Shown piece by piece: positions 29,700 through 38,334 of a DNA stretch of 64,000 nucleotides. Origin of the DNA: Sphingomonas sp. LR60 (GTDB lineage Bacteria > Pseudomonadota > Alphaproteobacteria > Sphingomonadales > Sphingomonadaceae); the NCBI RefSeq assembly GCF_036855935.1, contig NZ_JASPFK010000001.1:1275501-1339500 (forward strand), given 5' to 3'. How positions within the stretch are numbered: position 1 is the stretch's first letter; each line of letters starts with the position of its first letter. The notes below the pieces were generated by a model that saw nothing but the letters and a program-made list of their open reading frames with translations, ran no database searches and was not told the origin of the DNA. The position numbers and the translations under genes were made by a program.

Positions 29700-29857
29700 G
29701 CCGATACTTGTCGCATCGCGCGCTTAGTTTCTGGCTAATGAACAGGGTTTATCGAAGGTAACCTTTTAGAATCTGAAGGGATATTCAAGATGAACGAGTG
29801 ACGTGTCGCATCGTTACGGATGTGGAAGGTGTAGGTAGGATCTGTGCCAAATACACT

Positions 29858-29896
29858 AGCCGCCCGGACCCGATGGCGTGTCGCGGCCGGGCGGCT
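29858..29896 (-). terminator. Terminator hairpin after the DUF1501 gene
   Basis: A perfect ten-base stem (AGCCGCCCGG at 29858-29867 with 29887-29896) lies about 65 bases past the DUF1501 stop. On the plus strand it is followed by CTTGATATTT. Confidence 0.6.
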
Positions 29897-29960
29897 CTTG
29901 ATATTTAAGGATTGCGGTAAGGTTTGACGTCGCTATTTGGTAAGCGTCCGATGTGCTGCT

Positions 29961-31352
29961 TTAGCCGAGGAAACCGACATTGCGCGTCGACGCGTCGTAA
30001 TTTCCGATATTCGGCAGCACCGTTGCCATGTCGCCGGCCGACACTCCGAACCAGTTCGCCAGCGTGGCCGCATATTGATCGACCGCCATCGTCGGGAGCA
30101 GGCGTCCTTGGCCGACGTCGCTGGCGGTGCCGTTGCCGATTTCGGGCGGCGTGCCGTAGAAGCGGCGTCCGCTCACCGCGCCGCCGACCGCGAAATGCAT
30201 CGAGCCCCAGCCGTGATCGGAGCCGTCGTCGTTCGACACCAACGTGCGCCCGAAGTCCGACGCGGTGAAGGTCGTCACCTTTTCCGATACGCCGAGCGCC
30301 TCGGTGGTGTCGTGGAACGCGCGGATCGCCTCGCTCACGCGCTGCATCAGCACCGGATGATCGGTCGCGAGATTGTCGTGCAGGTCGAAGCCGCCCATCG
30401 ACACCATGAACACCTGTCGCCGCATCCCCAGTCCGGCGGAGACCGAGATCATCCGGGCGACCATCTTGAGCTGGTCGGCCAAGGAATTGGACGCCGGAAA
30501 CAATGGAAAGGCGGAGGCGGGGGCCTGGTTCAGCGCGCCGGTCACCTGATCGTAAGTGTCCAAGGCGCGGCGCGAAATGGTCGCATGTTCGGCGGCCAGC
30601 ATGCTCGGCGACTGCGCCGTCATCATCGCCTTCAGCGCCTGCTGCGCAGCGGACGAGGTGTAGAGCGTCGAGGCGCGGCCGAGCAGGGCGACCGGGCCGC
30701 CGGTGCCGACCGAATAGGACAAGGCGCTGCGGCCGCTAAGGAATACCGCGTTGCCGGTGGCGTTCATGCAGGTGAGCGTCGCGGTGCCGTTGCCGTTCTG
30801 GAACACGTCGCCGATCCGGCCGCCCCATCCCGAAGGCGCACCTTCGGGGTTCGACGCCATGAAGAAGCTCTGCTGATCGTTATGGCTGAACAAGCGCGGC
30901 GGCAGCCGTACGGACTTGGCGGCGAATTGCGCCTTGGTCGTCGGCTGCATCAGGGTGCCGACGTTGAGCATGACGGCCATGCGCCCGGCATCGAACAGCG
31001 GCTTGAGCGCCGTCATGCTGGGGGCCAATGCATATTGCCGGCCACCGCCGAGATCGGCCGACGGCGTCAGCGCGGTATTGGCGAGCGCCTCACGTTCGAG
31101 CGCGATGTTACGACGCGCCGCATAATACAGGCCGTGACCCGCCGTGTCGTACGGCACGACCGTATTGGCATAGTCCATCCCGCCATAGAGGAAGACGCAG
31201 ACCAGCGCCTTATAGTCGTTGGCGGTCGCAGCCGCCGCCTCGCCGATCGCGCCGAGGCTGGTCAGGAATGGCGCGGCGACGCCGGCCATGCCGAGCGCGC
31301 AGGAACGCTTGAGAAAGGCGCGGCGCGACTGATCGTGGACAAATCGGCTCAT
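29961..31352 (-). CDS. DUF1501 family protein, Tat-exported
   Basis: A 463-residue protein. QSRRAFLKRS followed by a hydrophobic stretch (residues 8-40) is a twin-arginine export signal. The mature part has the DUF1501 marks VFLYGGMDYANTVVPYD, a central SHNDQQ, SMGGFDLHDN and SDFGRTL with DHGWGSMHF, which resemble the metal site of the alkaline phosphatase/sulfatase fold. Function is not established for the family. It starts one base after the DUF1800 stop, and the two families nearly always occur together. The pair is probably a secreted or surface complex. Confidence 0.88.
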   Translation of the reverse strand: MSRFVHDQSRRAFLKRSCALGMAGVAAPFLTSLGAIGEAAAATANDYKALVCVFLYGGMDYANTVVPYDTAGHGLYYAARRNIALEREALANTALTPSADLGGGRQYALAPSMTALKPLFDAGRMAVMLNVGTLMQPTTKAQFAAKSVRLPPRLFSHNDQQSFFMASNPEGAPSGWGGRIGDVFQNGNGTATLTCMNATGNAVFLSGRSALSYSVGTGGPVALLGRASTLYTSSAAQQALKAMMTAQSPSMLAAEHATISRRALDTYDQVTGALNQAPASAFPLFPASNSLADQLKMVARMISVSAGLGMRRQVFMVSMGGFDLHDNLATDHPVLMQRVSEAIRAFHDTTEALGVSEKVTTFTASDFGRTLVSNDDGSDHGWGSMHFAVGGAVSGRRFYGTPPEIGNGTASDVGQGRLLPTMAVDQYAATLANWFGVSAGDMATVLPNIGNYDASTRNVGFLG

Positions 31353-31353
31353 G

Positions 31354-33089
31354 TTACTTCACCACCAGGAATTCGGGAGCGGCCAACGTCAGCAGGATCG
31401 CGATGCCGACGCGGTTGATGGGGCCATTGCTTGCCGTCGCGGAGACGCTGTCGACCGCGGTCTTGATCATGCTCGTGCTCGCCGGGGAGAGCTGGCCGGC
31501 GGCGAGCAGCAGATTGACCTCGGTGACCAGGGCCGAGCTGTCGGCGGCGATCGCCAGCATGTCGGCATAGTCGGCGGTGACGTCGCCCATGCCCTTGCCG
31601 ACCACCTTCTGCATGTAATTGACGTAGCCGATCACGGATTGTTCGTTGGTCAGCTGGAATTCGGGTGCGACCAGTCCCGCCTGCGCGACGGAGGTCGCCG
31701 GTGGCGTGTAGCCGGGGCGGTAGAAGTTGAAGACGCTGGGGCTGCGGCCGGGCGACTGGCCCAGCGCGTTGGTCACCGACGACGTGTCGCCGAAGCCCCA
31801 GGCATCGGACGGCGAGCCGGCCTTGAAGGCGCGCGCCCAGGCGGTCAGCCGCAGGATCGGCGCCCGCAACCTTCCGGTGGTCGTGCTGGCGAGCGAAGCG
31901 GCCGAACGCGCATCGGCATCGAGCAGGATCGCGGTGATCACCGCCTTCATGTCGCCGCGCACTCCGGCACCGTTGTCGGTAAACACCGCCGAGACGCGGG
32001 CGACATAGGCGGGCGAGGGGTTCGACGTCACCAGCTTCTGGATCAACTGCCGCGACACGAACGGGGGAAGGTTCGGATGTGCGAAGATGGTGTCGAGCGC
32101 GGCCTTAATGGCGGCCATGCCTTCGCCGGAAACGGTCGTCCCAAGGAAGCTGGACGCGCCGGTTTCATGCAAAGCGGCGTTCATCTGGAGCGGCAGGCGG
32201 GTGCGCTCCGTGGTCGCCGAGACGTTCGATGCCCAGTTAAGGCCAGTGAACACGCGCGCCAGGCCGGACACGTCGGCGACGGTGAACGTCTCCGACGCCG
32301 CGAGATTGGTCGATTTGGGCGTACCGTCCGGTGCCAGCAATTGCGTGCCGAGCGTGAAGAGCTGCAATAATTCGCGCGCGTAGTTTTCGTCGGGCTGCGC
32401 GCCGGTGGTCGGGTTCGCCTTACGATTGCCCATGTACGTCAGAAACATCGCCATCGCCGGGCTGAAGGTGGCGGCGTTCAGGATGTCGCGATAATTGCCG
32501 AAGGCGTTGTCGAGCAGCGCATCGACATAGGCCGCCATCGTGAACTGCTTGAAGCTGCTGACCAGTCCGCCGATGCCGACGACCAGGATGTCGAGCAGCG
32601 CCATGCCAACGCGCTGGCGAAGCTGACCGGGATCGGAGACCAATTGCCGCCACATCGTGGCGTCGAAGCCGGCTTGATTGCCCTCATTCGCCGGAACGCC
32701 ATAGCCGCTGGCGGTGAGCCAATCCCAGTGCGAGGTCGCACGAGGCATCGCGAACTGTTCCTTGAGCCACGCCGAATAGCCCGACGCCATCAGCGCGTCG
32801 ATCGATGCGCGCGTCCCCCCATCGTGGCCTGTTGCAGGAAGCGGCTCGCCTCCATTGCGGTCGGCTTCGCCTCGACGACCACGACCGGGGTCGTCGGGCC
32901 GGCGACCGACGGCGTCGATGCCACCGGTGCCGGGGACGCCTCGCTTCCACCGCCGCCACATGCTTCGAGCAACAGCATCGCCGCCAGCGCTGGCGCCGTT
33001 TTGGTTGCGCCGGTGGTGCCGCCCAGCTGGACGCACGGCTGCTCTGCCTCGCTGCACGGGGGCAGCGACGCTCCGTCGTTTTCGAACAA
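31354..33089 (-). CDS. DUF1800 family protein (frameshifted as given)
   Basis: About 578 residues after correction. The N-terminal part has an apparent lipobox-like LLLEACGGGG and a Pro/Val-rich linker, then begins the domain with EASRFLQQATMGG. The frame breaks at six G (plus-strand C-run 32815-32820). One more G joins it to TRASIDALMASGYSAWL and the rest of the domain: VGMALLDILVV, ENYARELLQLFTLG, and PSVFNFYRPGY near the end. The start is uncertain: TTG 33089 with AGGA upstream is the best available, since no ATG lies in a suitable place. Function of the family is unknown; it pairs with DUF1501. Confidence 0.8.
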
Positions 33090-33415
33090 CGCCTTATTCC
33101 TGTAGATGGCGGCGCGGGCCGCTCGCTTCTGTCCCGCTGCCTCTAAACAGGCTTACTTAAAAAGCTGTTGAGGGGGTGCGACGGTGCGGTCTTTTTGATG
33201 CGGCGGGCATGGCCGCGCATTTTGCTGATCGAAGCAGCGGAGCGAGCCACCTGATCTGGTGCGGCCGGGTGAGTGCAAGCGGCGAGGTGTGCGAGGTAAG
33301 CGCTCGCCAAGCGAGCCGTTGGCTCGCTCGACCCCTCACCCAAGCTGCGCTAGCCAGCACGCTGGCAAGCTTCGCTATCCCTCTCCCCTGTCCAGGGGAG
33401 AGGGCACAAGGATTC
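33090..33415. other. Gene-free stretch with palindromic repeat
   Basis: 326 bases separating the DUF1800 operon from the exopolysaccharide cluster. About 33290-33410 is repeat-like sequence of the same kind as at 4915-5040. The DUF1800 promoter must lie in the part near 33090-33200 but was not identifiable. Confidence 0.55.
33381..33406 (-). terminator. Hairpin after the glycosyltransferase gene
   Basis: A perfect 11-base stem, CCCTCTCCCCT with AGGGGAGAGGG around GTCC, starts ten bases past the stop of the glycosyltransferase gene at 33416. It is also one of the repeated CCCTCTCCCC palindromes of this window. Confidence 0.65.
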
Positions 33416-34420
33416 TTAGGCGGCTGAATTGCCTCGACGGCTCGCAAGCCGGGCCTTGATCTTGTGCGGGAGGCGGTGGCGGAAATAGCGATCCGCCCCC
33501 TTGTAGAGGAAGTAGCTGAGGCCCGGATGCCGTGCGAAGCGCGCCACCGCCGCGGTCAGCCGGCCGCCTTTGACGTCCGACTTGAACTGAACGCTCTGAT
33601 CAGAGGCGATGGTCGCACGCATCGCGGTGCGCAATGCGGCGCTTTCCGCGGCGTTCAGCTTCGCGCCGTACAGGTCGCCGAAAAACGTATAGATCGGGAA
33701 GTGCTCGTCGAAGCGATAGCGCGAGGTCGATGCCGCGGAGGCCTGACCGGAGATTTCGCCGCGGGCGGTGGTGTAGATGTACATCGGCTGGGCAATGACG
33801 CGCCCCTTCGCGCCGTGCGCGAGCAGCTCCATGTAGAAGAGCGAATCCTCGCCCATATGGTATTCCGGACGGTAGCGTACGCCGGTCTGCGTCAGGAACG
33901 CGCGACGGATCAACGGCTTGAGCAGGCCCCATTTGAAGCTTCGCCCGACGCGTTCCTCGACGAGGTGGGTGGCGAGCGTCCATTCGCGGTCGGGGGCATC
34001 GGGCCGCGACGAGGCGCGCGAAATCTGCTGCGCGGTGGCATCGTAGAACAATTGATTGTCGGCCACGATGTCGAGCGCGTGTCGCTCGGCATAGGCGACC
34101 AGAGTAGCGAGCCGCTCGGGCGTGAAGGCGTCGTCGGCGTCGAGCACCGCCACCCAATCGCCGCGGGCATCCTCGATCCCGCGGTTGCGCGCGACGCTCT
34201 GCCGGCTGTTGCGTTCGAGCGGGATGACCCGCACCCGCTTGTCACGCGCCGCCAGCGACCGCGCCATCTCCAGCGTATCGTCCGGCGAGGCATCCTCGAC
34301 GATGATCGCTTCCCAGTCGGTCAGCGTTTGCGCGACAAGGCTGTCGATCACGCGTGGGAGAGTCGCGGCGGCCTTATAGGCGGCGATGACCACGCTGACC
34401 TTGACTGTCGATTCCGTCAC
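33416..34420 (-). CDS. Glycosyltransferase family 2
   Basis: A 334-residue GT-A-fold transferase acting at the cytosolic face of the membrane in polysaccharide assembly. The N-terminal nucleotide-sugar domain shows VSVVIAAYKAAATLPRVIDS, EDASPDDTLE, the ARNRGIEDARG segment and the metal-binding DADD. The acceptor side follows with GEDSLFYMELL. GTG 34420 has GGGGG a few bases upstream. Donor and linkage are not predictable. It is the last gene of the run with epsG, epsF and epsE on the same strand. Confidence 0.9.
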   Translation of the reverse strand: MTESTVKVSVVIAAYKAAATLPRVIDSLVAQTLTDWEAIIVEDASPDDTLEMARSLAARDKRVRVIPLERNSRQSVARNRGIEDARGDWVAVLDADDAFTPERLATLVAYAERHALDIVADNQLFYDATAQQISRASSRPDAPDREWTLATHLVEERVGRSFKWGLLKPLIRRAFLTQTGVRYRPEYHMGEDSLFYMELLAHGAKGRVIAQPMYIYTTARGEISGQASAASTSRYRFDEHFPIYTFFGDLYGAKLNAAESAALRTAMRATIASDQSVQFKSDVKGGRLTAAVARFARHPGLSYFLYKGADRYFRHRLPHKIKARLASRRGNSAA

Positions 34421-34542
34421 CAAGCCCCCAATTGACTAATCCGAAGCGCAACCGACCTGCGTTTAGGGCGGTTCCCGCCGAACGGGCAAGCGCTTCGCGG
34501 ATCGCCTTCACGCATCATAGGTACGATTGTCGGGCGTGCGCC

Positions 34543-35196
34543 TCAGGCGGTGAGCATGATCCCGCCGACCACCGACAGCCCGGCGTCGTCGCAGCTGTCC
34601 AGCATCCGCGATGCGCGCCGCGCGCGCGTGACCCCGTCGCGCGTCACCAGCAACGCGCCGCCCCCGGCGAGCGCGGCGACCTGGTAATCGTTCGACGTCG
34701 CGGCCGCGCCCGTGTCGATGAAGATCGCACCGAATTCCGCGCGCCGACGTTCGATCAGCGATTGAAGCGGGCTGTGGATCAGCGGAGCCTGCTCCACCTT
34801 CAGCAGATCCGCCGCGGGGACCACGGTCAGATGATCCAGCCCGCGGATACGCTGCCCGCCGATCGGCGACGGCTGCGACGTCATCGAGCCGAATTTGTGA
34901 TGCAGGCTGGGGTTCTGCATGTCGGCGTCGATCAGCAGGGTAGGGACCCCGCCGGTCGCAAAGAGGCAGGCGAGATTGGCGGCGACGGTCGAGCGCCCCT
35001 CGTAGCGATCGGGGCTGATGACCGCGAGTGCGCGATGGCCGTTGTCGCCGCCGAACCAGCGGAGTGCGAGCGTCTGGGCGAGCCGGCGCAGGTCGGCGGC
35101 GCGCGACGAATGCGGATTGCGCAGCACGACGATGTCGTCGCTCACCTCGGCGACGTGGGTCCCGGGGTTCGGGCTGAAGGCTATATTCGTGTCCAC
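34543..35196 (-). CDS. epsG: EpsG-like polysaccharide-assembly ATPase (CpsD/BY-kinase type)
   Basis: A 217-residue P-loop protein that partners the chain-length regulator EpsF at the inner membrane. The Walker A region reads SPDRYEGRSTVAANL, with Arg where most P-loops have Lys; this EGRS form is, as far as I know, usual for the EpsG branch. Walker A-prime is TLLIDADMQNPSLH, and a Walker B-like FIDTG follows. No C-terminal tyrosine cluster is present. GTG 35196 has GAGGTG upstream. It lies 127 bases after epsF, with a strong hairpin in between, so its level may differ from that of epsF. Confidence 0.82.
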   Translation of the reverse strand: MDTNIAFSPNPGTHVAEVSDDIVVLRNPHSSRAADLRRLAQTLALRWFGGDNGHRALAVISPDRYEGRSTVAANLACLFATGGVPTLLIDADMQNPSLHHKFGSMTSQPSPIGGQRIRGLDHLTVVPAADLLKVEQAPLIHSPLQSLIERRRAEFGAIFIDTGAAATSNDYQVAALAGGGALLVTRDGVTRARRASRMLDSCDDAGLSVVGGIMLTA

Positions 35197-35282
35197 TGCT
35201 CACCTCGACTTGAGTGCGGCGGTCCCGCTCGAGCGACCTGTCGTTCGTCAGGTCTTCGGGGCCATGTGTTCGTTGCGTCACT

Positions 35283-35317
35283 CCGGCTGCCCGCGACCGA
35301 TCGTAGCGGGCAGCCGG
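35283..35317 (-). terminator. Hairpin between epsF and epsG
   Basis: A perfect 12-base stem (CCGGCTGCCCGC with 35306-35317) and an 11-base loop begin seven bases past the epsF stop. It has no T-run, so it may attenuate rather than fully stop transcription into epsG. Confidence 0.6.
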
Positions 35318-35323
35318 CCTTGG

Positions 35324-36709
35324 CTAGTGCTTCGCCGACGGCAACAGACCCGCGACGAACCGCGGCAGCTGCGTCTGACGATGCCCCTGCGGGCGGATGC
35401 TGCCCAGATCGGGAATGCCGAGCAGCGTTTCGAGCTGCGAACTCAAGCGGATGCGGCGATCGAGGAACTCGAGTGCCAGCACGATCGCGACCCCGAGGCC
35501 CAGGCCCAGGATCAATCCCGCGAGCACGCTGCGCAGGCGACGCGGTGCGACCGGGGTCGTATCCACCGTAGCCTTCGACAGCAGCGAGATGTTGTTCTCG
35601 GCATTGTTGCCGAGCACCAGCAACTGCGCACGACGCTGCGCGACCTGATCGTAGGACGTGCGGAGGTTGGCGAGATCCTGCTCCATCACCGACACTTCGT
35701 TCTGGTCGGCGCGCGCGCGGATGACCTGGTCACGCTGCCGATTGACCGCCGAGTTCAGGCCGCCTTCGGCCGCGCGGGCCTGTGCGGCGGCAGCGGCGGC
35801 GCTCTGGCGGATCAGCCGCTGTTGCGCCGCCAACTGTCCGCGCAGCCCCGCCAGCTGCGAGACGAGCTGCTTATAGTCGGGGTGGTTGGCGCCCAGCGTC
35901 GTCTGGAGCAGCTGGCGCTGCCCCTCGACCCGCGCGATCTCGGTCTGCAACGACTGCACGACCGGGCTCGACAGCGCGTCGGGCAGCGCGGCGCCGCCGG
36001 CGCGTGAGGCCGCCGCAGCGGATTGCGCCTGCGCGGTCGCCAGGCCCGACGACAATGCGGCGAGTTGCGCGGAGTCGGGATCGCTCTCGCCCTTCGACGA
36101 GACGATGCCGAGCTGCCGCTCCTTCGCGGCGAGCGCCTTCTGGCGCTCGGTCATCTGCTTGGCGATCGCGTCGAGTTGCTTGGTGTAGGCGGCGACGGTG
36201 CGGCGCGCCGGCTCGCCCTGCAGGTCGACGTTCACATCGATGAAGGCCGTGGCGAAGGCATTCGCCATTTGCGCGGAGAAGACGGGATCACTGCTGGCGT
36301 AGCTGATGTCGATCACGCGCGAATTGACGGCGCTGGACGCGACGTTGAGCCCGCCGCTGATCTGGCGTGCGATCACTTCGTCGAGCGGGCCGTTGCTCGG
36401 ATCCCATCCGAAGCGTTCGGCGGCGCCGGGTGCCTTGGCGAGCCCGGTGCGCGCGACGACCTGACGCGCCACCCGCTCGCTCTTCAGAATGTCTTCCTGC
36501 GTCAGCAGATAGTCCGACGAAAGCTGCTCGGCGATCGTCCGGGAGCCGAGCGTTTCGGGTGACTGCACGACCGCGACGACGGAGGCGGTCGCCTCATAGG
36601 TCGATGGCCAGAGCAGGGCGTACAAGACCGCCAGCGTCAGACCGAGCGCACCGCACAGCGCGATGACCAGCCAGCGGAGCCGCAGGACCTTCAAGATATG
36701 CGCAATCAC
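35324..36709 (-). CDS. epsF: EpsF-like chain-length determinant (Wzz/GumC family)
   Basis: A 461-residue polysaccharide co-polymerase that sets polymer length at the inner membrane. An N-terminal membrane helix (about 12-32) and a C-terminal one (LAGLILGLGLGVAIVLALEFL, about 405-425) flank a long periplasmic part. That part is rich in Ala/Gln heptads (about 170-350), consistent with coiled coil. EFLDRRIRLSSQLETLLGIPDLGSI after the last helix is the family's cytosolic tail. It starts at GTG 36709 with AGGAT upstream, 14 bases after epsE, so the two are co-transcribed. Confidence 0.9.
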   Translation of the reverse strand: MIAHILKVLRLRWLVIALCGALGLTLAVLYALLWPSTYEATASVVAVVQSPETLGSRTIAEQLSSDYLLTQEDILKSERVARQVVARTGLAKAPGAAERFGWDPSNGPLDEVIARQISGGLNVASSAVNSRVIDISYASSDPVFSAQMANAFATAFIDVNVDLQGEPARRTVAAYTKQLDAIAKQMTERQKALAAKERQLGIVSSKGESDPDSAQLAALSSGLATAQAQSAAAASRAGGAALPDALSSPVVQSLQTEIARVEGQRQLLQTTLGANHPDYKQLVSQLAGLRGQLAAQQRLIRQSAAAAAAQARAAEGGLNSAVNRQRDQVIRARADQNEVSVMEQDLANLRTSYDQVAQRRAQLLVLGNNAENNISLLSKATVDTTPVAPRRLRSVLAGLILGLGLGVAIVLALEFLDRRIRLSSQLETLLGIPDLGSIRPQGHRQTQLPRFVAGLLPSAKH

Positions 36710-36723
36710 GGCAATGATCCTAT

Positions 36724-37531
36724 TCAGAAGATGCGCGAACCGACGACGATCAGATCCCGCGGCTTGACCGGCTCACCAGTCTTCGCCTTGAACGTCCGAT
36801 CGGCGGCATTTTCATTCCGCGTGACCTTGACCCGCCCGGACGACCCGCGCGGGGTGAGGCCCCCGGCAATCGCGATCGCGCGGCCGACGGTCAGATTGGG
36901 CTCGATCGGATAGGAGCCGCCCTTCTGGACCTCGCCGGAAATGTAGAAGGTCGCCGCGTCGTTGACGATCAGCGTGTCGCTGGGTTGCAGCACCACGTTG
37001 CTTCGGCCGAGCAGGACGTCCTGGGCGGGAATGGTGCGCTTTTCCGCGCCGTTCCGAGATCAGCTCGATCGTTCCGCCACCGGCGCCCAGCACCGCACCG
37101 GCGCGCGCGAGCACGTCGCTGATCCCGATCTGGCCGCGTTCGAGCGGATATTCGCCCGGCTTGGTGACGTTGCCGAGCACCGAAACCGTGCGGCTGCGAT
37201 AGGTCTGCACCAGCACGTTGACGACCGGCGCCTTGAAGATGTCCGCCGCGCGAAGACGCCGTGCGATTTCGGCACCGGCCTCCGGCGCGGTCATGCCGGC
37301 GACGCGGACGTTGCCCACCGAGCCGAGCGGGATCGTGCCGTCGGCACCTACCTCGACGACCGAAGTATAGTCGGGCGCGCGATAGACCATGACCGACAGG
37401 ATGTCGCCCGGGCCGATCTGATACGACCGGTTCTCCGTCGCGGGAGCCTGTCCCGCGAGCGCGGGCGTGAAGGTCGACGTCACGGCGACCGCACCCAGTG
37501 CCAACGCGCATGCGATTTTCGGCAGTAACAT
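36724..37531 (-). CDS. epsE: EpsE-like polysaccharide export protein, Wza/GumB family (frameshifted as given)
   Basis: About 268 residues after removal of one base. ATG 37531 with AAGGAGA ten bases upstream opens a signal peptide ending TPALAG. The poly-export domain begins YQIGPGDILSVMVYRAPDYT and contains GNVRVAGMTAPEAGAEIARRL. SLBB repeats follow (VSVLGNVTKPGEYPLERG, and FYISGEVQKGGSYPIEPNLT in the second frame). The frame breaks around 37055-37065, where ELIS must join NGAEKRTIPAQDVLLGR. The gene length is 1 mod 3, so one base is in excess. It forms the outer-membrane channel of the export machine with EpsF. Confidence 0.85.
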
Positions 37532-38334
37532 CGCGGAATGATCTCCTTGCCAGCGGCGTTGGGTCACGAGGGGAATATTGTCAGCTTTGTGCAAGATAGC
37601 ATGAGCTTTCCACTACCTGCGGGTGTAACTCTTTACAATCGACGCGGCGTCCGCCTGCCGTGCGGCCGTCGAGCTGCCGCCGCCTCGATTCCGATCCTAT
37701 GCTTTCCCCCGACCGGCCGTTGATCGGCCGACTATCCGTGCAGACTTCGCCTGCTTCATTTTCCCGGCGTGTAAGGGTTTATCGAAGTTCCGCAAAGGCC
37801 AATCGGCCCCGACGCTTTTCGAAGGCGTTCATTCTGAGACACGGGGTCCTCGCTTCTTGGTGCCGCCTGGCGAGTCTGCACCTAATCTCCTCGATACTCT
37901 AAGCGAAAGGTGATGTCCCGATGACAGCCGCCGCTTGCGCGGTGCAGCATAATCTGGGTAAATCATTCACATGCACGCCATCCCTCGCCTCAGGGCGCTC
38001 GATCGGAGGGCGCGAATCGTTTGTGCGGGACATGTTGCCGTGTGCGGCAGCGGTCGCCGCTCTTCGTTACTGGCGGGCGGGATCGCTCGATATGGTCGGG
38101 ACGCCACCCCGGTGAGCCGGAGCGTAGGCGCGACGTCCGCGTCCGACAGCAGGTTTGCCTTGCCGCGCGTGGATCGGCGACCGGGCGAAGGTATTTGCTG
38201 ACGCCTCGGGATCAACTGTTTGGCAGCAACGAGCGTGCCTGCCGGTGGCGGATCGCGCGGATCATGGCTCGGCCAAAGGGGACGACGATGCGGAATGTTT
38301 CAAGCGCGGTGAATGCGCTCGGCGGAGGGCAGGA
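37532..38334. other. Long gene-free divergent region inside the exopolysaccharide cluster
   Basis: About 800 bases between epsE (leftward) and the flippase (rightward). It must hold promoters for both arms. Two short open frames are visible. One is 64 codons (37921-38115) with AAAGGTG upstream. The other ends in a GTGA overlap with the flippase start (for example 38263-38338, 25 residues, beginning MARPKGTTMRN). Neither resembles a known protein, so neither is called. No clear operator or hairpin was found. Confidence 0.5.

Noticed and set aside
34543..35196. Arg in place of the Walker A Lys in the EpsG-like protein, as a sign of an inactive ATPase
   Set aside because: As far as I know, the EGRS form is common in the EpsG branch, so it is more likely a family feature than a defect. 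An alignment of EpsG proteins would settle it.
37921..38115. A 64-codon frame with a plausible ribosome site in the eps divergent region
   Set aside because: Its sequence resembles no known protein and its composition is like that of non-coding shadow frames. Position alone is not enough to call it.
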